Source: Saprospiraceae bacterium (GTDB lineage: Bacteria > Bacteroidota > Bacteroidia > Chitinophagales > Saprospiraceae). Taken from it: a stretch of 64,000 bases of DNA. Each line of letters begins with the position of its first letter. Positions within the stretch are counted from its first letter, which is position 1. Location of the stretch: contig JAEUUP010000113.1 in assembly GCA_016787525.1 (NCBI GenBank), positions 62,001 to 126,000 on the forward strand, written 5' to 3'. Shown piece after piece: positions 8,452 to 19,500 of this stretch. Position numbers and translations under genes: made by a program. Under the pieces are notes generated by a model that saw only the letters and a list, made by a program, of their open reading frames with translations, was not told where the DNA came from and did not search any database.

Positions 8452-8829
8452 TTACTGGATTTTACACTTTATACCGATTGTGATAGAATCTTTAATACAT
8501 TTTGAGTTCCTACAAGCTGGTTGCCAATTTCCCGAAGTTAATAAAAGGATTCTTTCTGCTTCTTGATTCCAGCCACTGCCTACTCCTCTGACGACTTTGA
8601 TATTTGATATACTTCCATCTAATTCTACTAAAAAATTCAAATAAACAGTACCTTCAATATCAATGGCTTCGTAAGGGTTTCTCATATTTTGGTTGATGAA
8701 ACAAATTAAAGAATCTTGTCCCATTTTGAAATTTGGGCTTTGGTTAACAAACAAGCATTCACAATTTGAACTATTCCAATTGAGATATAAGAAATGAATA
8801 AACATTGTAATTTTAATGAAAAAAGCCAT
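8452..8829 (-). CDS. TonB C-terminal-like domain protein
   Basis: A 125-residue product if the ATG at 8829 (MAFFIKITMFIHFLYL) is used. The longer frame to 8898 would overlap icmF and is just the shifted icmF end. An N-terminal hydrophobic stretch (signal peptide or anchor) leads to a TonB_C-like fold: IEGTVYLNFLVELDGSISN, IKVVRGVGSGWNQEAERIL and GNWQPACRNSKC. Free TonB_C domains in Bacteroidota are common and mostly of unknown partner. It sits between icmF and the first icmF 3' remnant, as if inserted there. Confidence 0.75.
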   Translation of the reverse strand: MAFFIKITMFIHFLYLNWNSSNCECLFVNQSPNFKMGQDSLICFINQNMRNPYEAIDIEGTVYLNFLVELDGSISNIKVVRGVGSGWNQEAERILLLTSGNWQPACRNSKCIKDSITIGIKCKIQ

Positions 8830-8854
8830 TTTTAATACATTTGATAAATTAATC

Positions 8855-11800
8855 CTACATATTCCTCCGATACTGACCTCCAACCTCATACAACGCATGA
8901 GTAATCTGTCCCAAAGTACAAAACTTTGCTGTTTCCATCAATTCCTCGAAAATATTGCCGTTTTCAAGGGCAACTTGCTGCAAATGGCGCAACATTTCCG
9001 CTGATTTCTCTGGATTTCTTGTTTGCACGGCATCACGTGTTGCAATTTGGGCGCGCTTTTCTTCTTCGGTCGAGCGAATAACCTCTTTGGGTAGCACTGT
9101 GGGCGACCCCTCAGTATTGAGGAAGGTATTGACCCCAATTATCGGCAATTCGCCTGTGTGTTTCAGCATTTCGTAGTGCATACTTTCTTCTTGTACCTTG
9201 CTGCGTTGATACATGGTCTCCATTGCACCCAAAACGCCGCCCCGCTCATTGATGCGGTCAAATTCCATCAAAACGGCTTCCTCAACCAAGTCGGTCAATT
9301 CTTCGATGATGAATGAGCCTTGCATCGGGTTTTCGTTTTTGGCTAAACCCAATTCATGGTTAATTATCATCTGAATTGCCATCGCGCGACGCACCGATTC
9401 TTCTGTGGGCGTTGTGATGGCTTCATCATAAGCATTGGTATGCAATGAGTTACAATTGTCATAAATGGCATATAAAGCCTGCAAAGTCGTCCTAATATCG
9501 TTGAAAGCAATTTCCTGCGCGTGCAGCGACCGACCCGATGTTTGTATGTGATATTTTAACTGTTGACTGCGTTCATTTGCGCCGTATTTATGTTTCATCG
9601 CTTTTGCCCAAATGCGACGCGCCACACGCCCAATCACTGCATATTCAGGGTCAACACCATTGGAAAAAAAGAAGGACAAATTGGGTGCAAAATCATCAAT
9701 ATTCATGCCCCGACTCAGATAATATTCCACAAAAGTAAAACCATTGGACAGCGTAAACGCCAATTGTGAAATCGGATTCGCCCCCGCTTCGGCGATGTGA
9801 TAACCCGAAATGGAGACGCTGTAAAAGTTGCGGACTTTGTTTTTGATAAAATATTCCTGCATATCACCCATCAGTCTGAGCGAAAATTCGGTTGAAAAAA
9901 TACAGGTATTCTGTGCTTGGTCTTCTTTCAAAATATCAGCTTGTACCGTACCACGCACTTGAGTCAACGCTTTGTTTTTCAAGTCATTATATACTGAGGG
10001 GTCTAAAATTGTATCGCCTGTTGTACCTAATAATTTTAAACCTAAACCATCGTTGCCTTCGGGCAAATCACCGAGATATATAGCGTTAGAGACGGCGAAG
10101 TTTGAAACTTCACCGTCTCTTGCAGTGACATATTTTTCACATTCTTGGTCAATCACCGCATTCATAAAAAACGCTGTCATAATAGCGGCAGGTCCATTGA
10201 TGGTCATTGAAACCGACGTTTTAGGGTCAGTCAAATTGAAGCCTGAATACAGTTTTTTCATATCGTCGAGACAGCAAATATTGACACCCGAATTGCCCAC
10301 TTTACCATAAATATCAGGTCGAAAATCGGGGTCTTCGCCGTATAAAGTCACTGAATCGAAAGCCGTTGAGAGCCTTTTGGCAGGTAAACCTTTGGAAACA
10401 TAGTGAAAACGACGGTTGGTACGTTCTGGATTGCCTTCGCCTGCGAACATCCGAGTGGGGTCTTCGCCTTCGCGTTTGAAAGGAAAAACGCCTGCGGTGT
10501 AAGGAAATTCGCCTGGCACATTTTCTTGCAACGACCACCGCAAAATCTCACCCCAATCTTTGAATTTTGGCAATATCACACGTGGAATTTTATTGCCCGA
10601 CAGGGTTTTGCGATAAATTGGCACTTTTATGTCTTTACCCCGCACTTGATACACAAATTCGTCAGCCCTGTAAGCTGCATACTTGGCTTCCCAATTTTCA
10701 ATGATGCGTTTGCATTGCCCATCGAGTTGTAATTCGACTTCTTCGTACAATTTTTTTACTCCCCTCAGTATGTCTTCTTTATTTTCTATAAAATTTTGAT
10801 TTTCAAGACTTTGTATTGTATTTTTTACAGAAAAAAGTTGTCTGGCAACATCCACTTGTTTAGCCACCCATTTGTCATAATTCCGATTATTTTCCGTAAT
10901 TTCTGATAAATAACGGGTGCGATTAGGTGGGATGATAAATGTTTTATGAGTAGTGAGTACTGCGTTCCGAGAGGCAAGTTTTGAATGTGCGACAAAGTCA
11001 ACGGTTGTTTTTTCTTTAATTTTTTCTAACAAATGGGCGTACAATTCATTCATACCCGCATCATTGAACTGCGAAGCCATTGTGCCGAAAACAGGCATTT
11101 CGTCAGTTGGTGCGTCCCAAAGATTGTGATTGCGTTGGTACTGTTTTTTGACATCGCGCAAAGCATCTTGCGCCCCACGTTTGTCGAATTTATTGATGGC
11201 GATGAGGTCGGCAAAATCGAGCATATCAATTTTTTCCAATTGCGTAGCCGCACCGTATTCGGGTGTCATCACGTAGAGTGATACGTCGGAATGGTCAACA
11301 ATTTCGGTATCCGATTGCCCAATACCGCTTGTTTCGAGAATGATAAGGTCAAAATTTGCCCCCCTCAGTATATCAACCGCCGATTGCACGTATTTCGACA
11401 ATGCCAAATTCGATTGTCGCGTGGCTAACGAGCGCATAAAAATACGCCCATTATTAATGGCATTCATACGAATGCGGTCGCCCAAAAGCGCACCGCCCGT
11501 TTTCCGTTTTGATGGGTCAACAGAGACAATAGCCACCGTTTTTTCATCAAAATCCATTAAAAAACGGCGAACCAACTCATCCACAAGACTCGATTTGCCC
11601 GCACCGCCTGTACCTGTAATGCCTATGATGGGTGTTTGGTGTTGAGGATTTGGTGTTTGGAGAGAAGCACGTAACTCGATTAGCCAGCCTTCATTTTGCT
11701 CAGGAAAATTCTCAACAGCAGAAATAAGGCGCGCAATACTGTCTGAAGGGACTCCTATGGAGAAGGGGTCTTTGGCAGACAGTTTTTTGACCTCACCATT

Positions 11801-12256
11801 GATGTTTTGACCCACTGGGAAATCACATTGCGCCAAAACATCGTTTATCATCCCTTGCAAACCCATTCGACGACCATCATCAGGCGAATAAAGCCGAGCA
11901 ATGCCGTAAGCGTGTAATTCCTCAATTTCGTGTGGCAAAATAGTGCCACCACCACCGCCGAATATCTTGATTTGGCTTGCACCTCGTTCTTTAAGAAGGT
12001 CATAAGTATATTTAAAAAACTCAATATGACCACCTTGATAGCTTGTGATGGCTATGCCTTGCACATCTTCTTGAATGGCTGTGGTGACAATTTCTTCGAC
12101 ACTGCGGTTGTGCCCCAAATGGATTATTTCTGCACCCGACGACTGCATGATGCGGCGCATGATATTGATGGCAGCATCGTGTCCGTCAAAGAGCGAGGCA
12201 GCTGTGACGATGCGGATTTTGTTTTTGGGTTTGTAAGGTTGAATAGACATTGACAT
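8855..12256 (-). CDS. icmF: Fused isobutyryl-CoA-type mutase IcmF
   Basis: An 1133-residue fusion. Residues about 15-145 are the B12-binding domain with DGHDAAI (Asp24, lower-ligand His26). Residues about 205-420 are a MeaB-like G domain (Walker A GTGGAGKS at 215-222, NKFDKRGA). Residues about 560-1120 are the acyl-CoA mutase barrel with [18 protein letters not shown]. IcmF interconverts isobutyryl-CoA and n-butyryl-CoA (some accept isovaleryl/pivalyl-CoA) with adenosylcobalamin, in the cytoplasm. The order is the standard IcmF order. Four dispersed words lie inside, read as TEGS (9106-9117), DPSV (9991-10002), ILRG (10761-10771) and ILRG (11359-11371). Its 3' end is duplicated in decayed form downstream. 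The E1 dehydrogenase at 57 kb could supply branched acyl-CoA. Confidence 0.96.
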   Translation of the reverse strand: MSMSIQPYKPKNKIRIVTAASLFDGHDAAINIMRRIMQSSGAEIIHLGHNRSVEEIVTTAIQEDVQGIAITSYQGGHIEFFKYTYDLLKERGASQIKIFGGGGGTILPHEIEELHAYGIARLYSPDDGRRMGLQGMINDVLAQCDFPVGQNINGEVKKLSAKDPFSIGVPSDSIARLISAVENFPEQNEGWLIELRASLQTPNPQHQTPIIGITGTGGAGKSSLVDELVRRFLMDFDEKTVAIVSVDPSKRKTGGALLGDRIRMNAINNGRIFMRSLATRQSNLALSKYVQSAVDILRGANFDLIILETSGIGQSDTEIVDHSDVSLYVMTPEYGAATQLEKIDMLDFADLIAINKFDKRGAQDALRDVKKQYQRNHNLWDAPTDEMPVFGTMASQFNDAGMNELYAHLLEKIKEKTTVDFVAHSKLASRNAVLTTHKTFIIPPNRTRYLSEITENNRNYDKWVAKQVDVARQLFSVKNTIQSLENQNFIENKEDILRGVKKLYEEVELQLDGQCKRIIENWEAKYAAYRADEFVYQVRGKDIKVPIYRKTLSGNKIPRVILPKFKDWGEILRWSLQENVPGEFPYTAGVFPFKREGEDPTRMFAGEGNPERTNRRFHYVSKGLPAKRLSTAFDSVTLYGEDPDFRPDIYGKVGNSGVNICCLDDMKKLYSGFNLTDPKTSVSMTINGPAAIMTAFFMNAVIDQECEKYVTARDGEVSNFAVSNAIYLGDLPEGNDGLGLKLLGTTGDTILDPSVYNDLKNKALTQVRGTVQADILKEDQAQNTCIFSTEFSLRLMGDMQEYFIKNKVRNFYSVSISGYHIAEAGANPISQLAFTLSNGFTFVEYYLSRGMNIDDFAPNLSFFFSNGVDPEYAVIGRVARRIWAKAMKHKYGANERSQQLKYHIQTSGRSLHAQEIAFNDIRTTLQALYAIYDNCNSLHTNAYDEAITTPTEESVRRAMAIQMIINHELGLAKNENPMQGSFIIEELTDLVEEAVLMEFDRINERGGVLGAMETMYQRSKVQEESMHYEMLKHTGELPIIGVNTFLNTEGSPTVLPKEVIRSTEEEKRAQIATRDAVQTRNPEKSAEMLRHLQQVALENGNIFEELMETAKFCTLGQITHALYEVGGQYRRNM

Positions 12257-12603
12257 AACAGCAAAAAATTATTTGGTTTGAATTTGATTAGAAATTTTGG
12301 GCGAAATTAGTGCTTTTTACGTTCAAAACATGTGTATTTCAGCAATCAAGTGGAGTTAAAAAAGGGACAAACTTCACGTAGAAAACTTTTTTTCAACCCC
12401 TCAGTAATGCTTTGTAAATTTGTGCAAGAATTTGGTTTTCAATTTTTTAAAAAACAAGAAAAAACTTGTCCACAAAAACCTTAAAGGTTATCCACAGAAT
12501 TGTAAACCGATTCAAAAGTTGTCAACAAGTTGGTTGTATAACTAAATTTTAGTGTGCAAGGAAAAATGATTAACTTTGTTGAAACAAAAAATGGTAAATT
12601 CGC
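12257..12603. other. icmF-dnaB divergent gap with DnaA-box-like sites
   Basis: No gene. A dispersed word lies at 12396-12406. DnaA-box-like nonamers cluster at 12466-12474 (TTGTCCACA), 12488-12496 (TTATCCACA, a perfect consensus box) and 12519-12527 (TTGTCAACA, two mismatches), in AT-rich DNA. DnaA binding could regulate dnaB. I found no clear icmF promoter. Confidence 0.6.
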
Positions 12604-12633
12604 TTTGAGATTAAACAAATATTTGTAACTTTG
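12604..12633 (+). promoter_or_regulatory. dnaB promoter (TTTG-N18-TAACTTTG)
   Basis: TTTG at 12604-12607 and TAACTTTG at 12626-12633, spaced 18, are a full Bacteroidota promoter. A second TAACTTTG at 12571-12578 lacks a good -33 box. The expected transcript start is near 12640, about 58 bases before the dnaB ATG. Confidence 0.75.
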
Positions 12634-12697
12634 GTCGAGCATTTTGCAAAAGTGTTTGATTAAATAAAAATATACCCAATTTAGGGAAATTAAAGGT

Positions 12698-14305
12698 ATG
12701 GAAGACTATAGAAGCAAAGATCAGAAACAACAGCGATTCGACAAATTGACGGGTGGCTCTTTCGGTGGTGGCGAGCGCAATCGTACCTCCGACCTCAGTT
12801 CATTTGTGTTTGGCAAGGTGCAACCTCAGGCTTTGCAGCTTGAAGAAGCCGTTTTGGGTGCTTTGATGCTCGATAAAGATGCCTTACCTGCGGTGATGGA
12901 TATTTTGCGCCCTGAAAGTTTTTATACAGAGGCGCATCAAGCCATTTACAGAGCCATCACAGGATTGTTCAGAGGTTCTAAACCTATTGACCTTTTGACC
13001 GTAACGGAGGAGTTGCGGAAAATGGGTGCTATCGACACGATTGGCGGCTCTTATCACCTTGTGGAATTGACAAATCGTGTCGGTTCGGCTGCTAATATCG
13101 AATACCATGCTCGTATTATTGCTCAAAAACATATTCAGCGCGAGTTGATTAAAGTGTCAACGTCCATCATCAAAGATGCTTACGAAGATTCTACTGATGT
13201 TTTTGACCTTTTGGATAAAGCAGAACAAAGCCTTTTTTCTATTACTGAAACTAATTTGTCGCGCAGTTTTGAAGGCATGAATACCTTGGCGGGCAAATTG
13301 TTGAAACAAATTGAGTTACTTTCACAGAAAAAAGATGGTTTAACGGGTGTTCCAACAGGTTTTACAGAACTCGACCGATTGACTTCTGGTTGGCAGCCTT
13401 CGGATTTGATTATCGTCGCCGCACGCCCTTCGATGGGTAAAACGGCATTTACTTTGTCGTTAGCCCGTAATGCAGCGATGGAGTTTGGCAAAGGCGTTGC
13501 TTTGTTTTCACTCGAAATGTCGAATTTGCAATTGGTACAACGTCTTGTTTCGATGGAATCGGAAGTAAGTAGTAGCAAATTGCGGACAGGACAGTTAGAG
13601 CCACACGAATGGCAACAACTGCACACTTCGATTGAAAAAATGTCGAAAGCACCAATTTATATTGATGACACACCTGGTATCAATGTTTTTGAATTGCGCG
13701 CCAAATGCCGCCGATTGAAGGCACAACACGATATTCAGTTGATTATTATTGACTACCTACAGTTAATGACAGGTGGCTCAGAAGGCAATCGTGGAGGCAA
13801 TCGCGAGCAAGAGATTTCATCTATCTCTCGTGCCTTGAAAGGTTTGGCGAAAGAGTTGAATGTGCCTGTCATCGCCTTGTCACAGTTGAGTCGTGCCGTC
13901 GAAACGCGCGGTGGTTCTAAAAAGCCACAACTTTCTGACTTACGTGAATCAGGTGCGATTGAGCAAGATGCCGACATCGTTTCGTTCATATATCGTCCAG
14001 AATACTATCAAATTATGGAAGATGAGCAGGGAAATTCGACCAAAGGCATGGCAACCATCATCGTATCGAAACATCGTAATGGTGCTTTGGGTGAAGTCAA
14101 TTTGCGGTTTATCGGAGAATTTTCACGCTTTGCTGATAAAGACGACTTTAGTTTTAACAATCTCGCTGCCACCGTTGATGTCAACAGCCCGCAGAATAAT
14201 ATCATCCGATTGTCGTCACGTATGAATGATGACGATGTACCGCTTTTGCCAGTCGAACCTATGACCAATCCGAATAGAGGCAATGGAGAAGACATTCCAT
14301 TTTAG
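12698..14305 (+). CDS. dnaB: Replicative DNA helicase DnaB
   Basis: A 535-residue hexameric helicase that unwinds DNA ahead of the fork. An N-terminal extension of about 45 residues rich in Gly and Arg precedes the all-helical N-domain (QLEEAVLGALMLDKDAL onward). The RecA-like C-domain has Walker A ARPSMGKTA, then SLEMSNLQLVQRL, IIIDYLQLM (Walker B), LSQLSRAVETRG and the DLRESGAIEQDADIVSFIYRPEYY block. No intein. The C-tail is acidic and Pro-rich. The TAG stop is followed directly by a dispersed word (14306-14318) and a palindromic terminator. DnaA-box-like sites lie upstream. Confidence 0.97.
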   Translation: MEDYRSKDQKQQRFDKLTGGSFGGGERNRTSDLSSFVFGKVQPQALQLEEAVLGALMLDKDALPAVMDILRPESFYTEAHQAIYRAITGLFRGSKPIDLLTVTEELRKMGAIDTIGGSYHLVELTNRVGSAANIEYHARIIAQKHIQRELIKVSTSIIKDAYEDSTDVFDLLDKAEQSLFSITETNLSRSFEGMNTLAGKLLKQIELLSQKKDGLTGVPTGFTELDRLTSGWQPSDLIIVAARPSMGKTAFTLSLARNAAMEFGKGVALFSLEMSNLQLVQRLVSMESEVSSSKLRTGQLEPHEWQQLHTSIEKMSKAPIYIDDTPGINVFELRAKCRRLKAQHDIQLIIIDYLQLMTGGSEGNRGGNREQEISSISRALKGLAKELNVPVIALSQLSRAVETRGGSKKPQLSDLRESGAIEQDADIVSFIYRPEYYQIMEDEQGNSTKGMATIIVSKHRNGALGEVNLRFIGEFSRFADKDDFSFNNLAATVDVNSPQNNIIRLSSRMNDDDVPLLPVEPMTNPNRGNGEDIPF

Positions 14306-14330
14306 ATACTGAGGGGTAAGAATTTTTTTC

Positions 14331-14364
14331 AAAAGCCAAAAAGTTTTAAAACTTTTTGGCTTTT
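14331..14364. terminator. 34-bp perfect palindromic terminator after dnaB
   Basis: AAAAGCCAAAAAGTTTT joined directly to AAAACTTTTTGGCTTTT, a perfect 17-bp inverted repeat with no spacer, followed by more T. It ends the dnaB transcript. Its 3' arm also supplies the -33 box of the next promoter. Confidence 0.85.
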
Positions 14365-14387
14365 CTTTTAGTAAAATCCTACTTTTG
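14355..14387 (+). promoter_or_regulatory. Promoter of the bTHX gene
   Basis: TTTG at 14355-14358 and TACTTTTG at 14380-14387, spaced 21. The -33 box overlaps the 3' arm of the dnaB terminator, so termination and initiation share bases. The predicted start is near 14394, 45 bases before the ATG. Confidence 0.65.
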
Positions 14388-14438
14388 CACGCCTTTTAGT
14401 AAAATCGCAATTTTTTCATTAAAAAATAAATAAAAACA

Positions 14439-14564
14439 ATGGGTAAAGGAGACAAAAGAACCAAACGCGGTAAAATTGTTCTGGGTTCACATGGCAAAAG
14501 CCGTCCGAAAAAAGTAAAAGCAGCAGCTCCAAAAGCAACAACTGATGCACCTGCTGAAGCATAA
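14439..14564 (+). CDS. thx: 30S ribosomal protein bTHX
   Basis: A 41-residue basic protein. It begins MGKGDKRTKRGKI, then VLGSHGKSRPKKVKAA and an Ala/Pro/Thr tail. This is the small ribosomal protein THX (S31e-like) known from Thermus and widespread in Bacteroidota, where it binds in a cleft at the head of the 30S subunit. The motif GKGDKRT..GKI..GS.GK.RPKK is diagnostic. It has its own promoter and terminator. It is easily missed because of its length. Confidence 0.93.
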   Translation: MGKGDKRTKRGKIVLGSHGKSRPKKVKAAAPKATTDAPAEA

Positions 14565-14584
14565 TGACCACGTTGCTGTGGCGT

Positions 14585-14631
14585 AAAAACAAATCCCGAA
14601 CGTTTTTTTGAACGTTCGGGATTTTTGTTTT
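14585..14631 (+). terminator. Terminator of bTHX
   Basis: Arms AATCCCGAACGTT (14592-14604) and AACGTTCGGGATT (14611-14623) are perfect complements, flanked by A-rich and T-rich tracts. It may also serve the converging DUF885 gene. Confidence 0.85.
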
Positions 14632-14663
14632 AAAGCAAATAAGACAAGACGTACCCCTCAGTA

Positions 14664-16388
14664 TCAACGCATAAAATTATCCACCATGGTTTCCAAAACG
14701 GATAAAGTCACACTGCCTTGCGATAAAACGAGGTCGTGAAAGGCACGTATATCGAATTTTTCGCCTAAGCGTTTTTCTGTTCGTTGACGCAATGCCTTAA
14801 TTTTGATTTCACCTATTTTATAACTCAAAGCCTGTCCCGGCCACGATATATAACGATTGATTTCGGTATTGACCTCATGTACTGACAAAGCAGTTCGACT
14901 ACCCAAATAATCAATGGCTTGCTCGCGCGACCAACCGTAACCATGAATCCCTGTGTCCACGACAAGACGACACGCACGCCACATTTCATAGGTCAGACGA
15001 CCGAAACGGTTGTAAGGGTCTTTGTAAAAACCCATTTCGTAGCCTAAATACTCAGAATACAAGCCCCAGCCTTCGCCAAAAGCATTGACATATAGGTTTT
15101 GCCGAAAACGTGGTAATTCCGTTAGTTCTTGCGCTAAAGCTGTTTGCAAATGATGGCCTGGCACTGCCTCGTGCAGCGTCAAAGATTCAAGCGTGTAGAA
15201 AGGGCGGCTGTCCAATTTGTAGGTATTGACCCAATAGGCACCTGCTGATTTGCTCGTGATGGGCGCACCACTGTATCGTCCACCTGTATAGCTCGGTGCT
15301 AAATAATCTGGAACAGGTGCAACAGTAAAAGGTTGACGGGGTAATTTGCCAAATAAAGCAGGTAAGCCAGCTTCGGCTTTTTTGGAGAGCCAAGCAGCAC
15401 GTTGCAATAGTTCGTCTGCTGTTTTTGGATAAAATTGAGGGTCAGTTCTCAATTTTTCAATAAAGTTCTTCAAACTGCCTTTGAAACCGACCTCATTCAT
15501 CACAGCTTGCATTTCGGCTTCGATGCGTGCCACTTCTTTCAAACCCAATTGATGCACCTCGTCAACGGTCATCGAAGTCGAAGTAAAATACTGGACTCTT
15601 TGCTGATAAAAGGCTTTTCCGTTGGGAAAGCTTGAGCCAACGCCAGCTTGTTTGCGTGCCTTGGGCAAGTACTCGGTTTCAAAAAATGTTTTAATCTGTT
15701 GATAGGTTGGCACGACATCGCCCATGATGCGTTTTTTAGCCATATTGACCAATTGAGTCCAAGTCGTGTCGGCAATCCCCATAGGTTGCTTCAAAAAGGG
15801 TTTGAAAAACAAAGATACTGAGGGGTCGTTGACAATGTGTATATCCCAAGATGGGCGCAAACCTTCGATGATATAAGCAGGTTGCGCAATGCCTTCTGCT
15901 AAACCAGAGCGTATCAATTCTAAGTTTTCATGTGTAAAACGGGGAAAATCGCGCAATTTATCAAGATACTTTCGCAAATCTTTTTCAGTCGTATAAACTC
16001 TGGATGTAATGCCCGCAAAGTCAATATGAAACGCATCATCACTTAAAATGCCGTTGCGATAGTGATGAAACTCAAACTCTTTCATCTCATTTTGTATGAT
16101 AAAACGCAAGAGTTCAAGATTGATTTGCTGCTCAAAGGAAAAATCTTTCTTCGGCAATAGACTCAAAGAATCATTTAAATTTCTATAAAATTGGTAACGT
16201 CGGGCAAAATCAGACTCCTTAAAATATCCTAATGGTTGTGCAATAGCGGATATTGAACCTCCCGAAAATTCATTTACCATGAATCTATCGTAGGTAGCAA
16301 TAAGTTCTGTTAGTTTTTTGTCTGCTTGAGCCGTTGCAGCGAGTTGAACAATAAAAAAACAAACGACGATGAATAAGAGTTTTTTCAT
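14664..16388 (-). CDS. DUF885 family secreted peptidase-like protein
   Basis: A 574-residue protein with a signal peptide (MKKLLFIVVCFFIVQLAATAQ). The DUF885 domain covers nearly all of it. The zinc-peptidase-like HEAVPGHHLQ motif is near residue 403, and EGWGLYSEYLG near 440 supplies the downstream glutamate. These are gluzincin-type (HExxH variant) metallopeptidases, mostly uncharacterised, probably periplasmic or on the outer surface. Its TGA stop is overlapped by a dispersed word (14653-14664), and another copy lies inside (15815-15826, read as NDPSV). Confidence 0.87.
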   Translation of the reverse strand: MKKLLFIVVCFFIVQLAATAQADKKLTELIATYDRFMVNEFSGGSISAIAQPLGYFKESDFARRYQFYRNLNDSLSLLPKKDFSFEQQINLELLRFIIQNEMKEFEFHHYRNGILSDDAFHIDFAGITSRVYTTEKDLRKYLDKLRDFPRFTHENLELIRSGLAEGIAQPAYIIEGLRPSWDIHIVNDPSVSLFFKPFLKQPMGIADTTWTQLVNMAKKRIMGDVVPTYQQIKTFFETEYLPKARKQAGVGSSFPNGKAFYQQRVQYFTSTSMTVDEVHQLGLKEVARIEAEMQAVMNEVGFKGSLKNFIEKLRTDPQFYPKTADELLQRAAWLSKKAEAGLPALFGKLPRQPFTVAPVPDYLAPSYTGGRYSGAPITSKSAGAYWVNTYKLDSRPFYTLESLTLHEAVPGHHLQTALAQELTELPRFRQNLYVNAFGEGWGLYSEYLGYEMGFYKDPYNRFGRLTYEMWRACRLVVDTGIHGYGWSREQAIDYLGSRTALSVHEVNTEINRYISWPGQALSYKIGEIKIKALRQRTEKRLGEKFDIRAFHDLVLSQGSVTLSVLETMVDNFMR

Positions 16389-16530
16389 TTGTAAAAGGTA
16401 AGATGGATTGATATTTTATGACAAAACTAAAAAAAAATTACTTTTGTCTTCTATTGTAACCTATTATTCGTAATAGAATCAATTTTTTTCAAAAAGCTAA
16501 TATTCATCAAATCAATAACAAGCCAAAGCT

Positions 16531-19500
16531 ATGCGAATCATCACGCTTTCTGTCATCTTATGCCTTTCTAATGCGCTTTTTGCTCAAAAAGCACCCGATT
16601 TCTTGACCAATTACAACGCTCAATGGGTTGAAAGCACGCTGAAAAATATGTCAATTGATCAAAAGATTGGTCAACTTTTCATGCCCCGTGGCAATTATAG
16701 TGGCAAAGGTTATGACCCCGAAAAATTGAAAAATTGGGTGCGACAATACCACTTGGGGGGCATTGTTTTTTTTGCAGGGCAGCCCTCAGTACAGGCACAA
16801 ATCACCAACGAATTGCAAGCCATGTCGAAAGTGCCAATGCTGATTGGACAGGATTTTGAGTGGGGTTTAGCGATGCGGCTCGATAGCACCGTGCGTTTTC
16901 CGTACCAAATGGCTTTGGGTGCAATACCCAACAATGAAGAATGGATTGAAGAAATGGGTCGCGAAGTGGGCCGCCAATGCAATCGCTTGGGTGTTCATGT
17001 CAATTACGCGCCTGTGGTGGATGTAAACAACAATCCGAACAACCCTGTCATCAATTTCCGTTCGTTTGGCGAAGATAAAATGAATGTGACGCGCAAAGCC
17101 CTCGCGTATATGCGCGGTATGCAAAGCCAACGTTTGCTTACGACAGCCAAACATTTCCCTGGACATGGCGATACGGGTGTGGATTCTCACTACGATTTGC
17201 CGTTGATTGCACACGACAAAAAGCGTTTACTTGATATTGAACTGTATCCATACAAGGAGTTGATTGCCAATGGTTTATCGGGTATTATGACGGCGCATTT
17301 GAGTATTCCTGCTTTGGACAGTACCAAAAACTTGGCTTCAACTTTATCTCCAAAAATTGTAACTGATTTGCTGCGTCAAGATTTGAATTACAAAGGTTTG
17401 GTATTTACAGATGCGATGGATATGCAGGGTGCAGTTAAATATTTTCCAAACGGTCAAGCTATTGTGAAAGCTATTTTGGCAGGTAATGAAATTATCGAAA
17501 CTTTTGAGGATGTGCCAACTGCTTTTAATGCCGTAAAAAAAGCCTATACTGAGGGGTTGCTGACGGAGCAAGATTTGAACAATCGGGTGCGAAAAATATT
17601 GATGGCGAAGTCTTGGGTTGGGTTGGATAAATACAAACCTATAAAAGTTGATGGGTTGGTTCAAGATTTAAACACCATTCAATCCGACCTTCTGAACCGC
17701 CGCTTTACTGAGGGGTCTTTGACTTTGTTGAAAAATCAAGCGGAGATTTTGCCCATCAAAGATTTGACCCAACGCATTGCTGTCGTCTCTGTTGATGCCA
17801 AAGAAACAACGGCTTTTCAAAAAATGACGCAAAATTATACGACTGTTTCGACCTTTATTTTACCACCCAATACAACTGATTCGGCGATACAAAACATTGT
17901 TAGTCAACTCAATAGTTTTGATTTGGTGGTTATTGGTGTGCATTTGCAAAACGTCAGACCGGGTGCAAAATATGGCATGACAGACATTAATCAAAAAGCT
18001 CTGACTGCTTTGACAAAATCAGGTAAAGCTGTGATGGTCATCTTTGGAAATCCTTATGCTTTGGACAAATTGGAAGGCTCGAACGATGCAAAAGCCGTTG
18101 TGATGGCTTATCAATTGACCAATTATGCTGAAGAAGCGGCGGCACAAGCCATTTTTGGTGCCATTCCGATGCAAGGTCGTTTGCCTGTGACGGTCAATCA
18201 AAATTATCCATTGGGTATGGGCGTTTCGACAAAAACTATGGGTCGTTTGGCTTATGGAACACCAGAAATGGTCGGTTTGGACAGCAAAATATTGATGCAA
18301 CAAGTGGATTCAGTTGTCAATTTAGGCTTGCGAGAAAAGGCTTATCCAGGGGCAGTCGTGCAAATCGCCAAGGATGGGAGAGTGGTTTATCAAAAAACTT
18401 TTGGCTTCCACACATTTGAAGATGCTCAAACACACACACCCTCAGTAACAAGCAACAATTTTAAAGCGGATAACAAAAACGATGTGATGGATGAAAAAGT
18501 CCGCACCAATTACGATGAAGGTTTTAAAGGAAAATTGAATGAAAATGGGTCAAAAGATGCGAAAGGTGTGGTCAAAATGACCGATTTGTATGATTTAGCT
18601 TCTGTGACAAAAATCACAACTTCGGCTTTGGCAGTGATGCAATTGATGAGCGAAAACAAATTTGATATTGAGAAAAAATTTGCCGACTACTACCCTGATT
18701 TTGCGAATTCAAATAAAGCCAATTTGCGTTTCAAAGACATGTTGACCCACAAATCGGGTTTGCGCGCGTGGATTCCATTTTGGCAAGGCTGCATTGACAG
18801 CGTGGCAACGGTGAAAAACAGTACTGTTTTTAAACAAAAATATGCTGCGCAATATCATTTGGGCTTTTTTCAACGTCTTTTTGGTGGTCAGAAAAAAATA
18901 GATGCTAAAATCGCCCAAGCCATTCGCACTGACAAAAATTTGTGGAAAGACTGCCTAAACGCTCAATCTATCACGTGGCTGCCCAACACTTTGTCCGACA
19001 AACAGACCCCTCAGTATTCGATTCAAGTGGCTGATAATGTCTGGTTGAGCAAAGATTATAAGCCACAATTGTTCAAAGAAATCAAAGATTCGCCCATCAA
19101 ACCCGAACAAGGGTATGTGTATAGTGATTTGCATTACTATACTTATCCCGATTTTATGGCAAAAATTACAGGTGTGGAATGGGAAACTTATTTGAAAAAA
19201 ACATACAAAGCCATTGGTGCTAATTCATTGACGTACAACCCTTTGCGCTTTTATGATAAATCGCAAATTGCGCCCACAGAATACGATTCTTTGTTCAGAA
19301 AAACCCTCATTCATGGTCGTGTACACGATGAAGGCGCAGCTTTGTTGGGCGGCATTTCAGGTCATGCTGGTCTATTTGGCAATGCCAACGATTTGATGAA
19401 ATTGATGCAAATGTATCTACAACGTGGCTCTTATGGCGGTCAACAATTCATCAAACCCGAAGTGGTTGACCAATGTACGCAGTATCAATTTCCAGAGTTG

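Noticed and set aside
8830-8898. Longer start of the TonB-C protein
   Set aside because: The first 23 residues are the icmF end read in another frame; the ATG at 8829 begins a plausible hydrophobic leader.
12466-12527. Chromosomal origin of replication
   Set aside because: Only one perfect DnaA box and two weak ones, and no dnaA, dnaN or typical origin neighbours in the window; a regulatory role is simpler.
16783-16791. Counting near-matches as full copies
   Set aside because: GCCCTCAGT, and similar ones at 18439, 32259, 34784, 39502 and 40125, differ in the core; they are listed as degenerate and left out of the counts.
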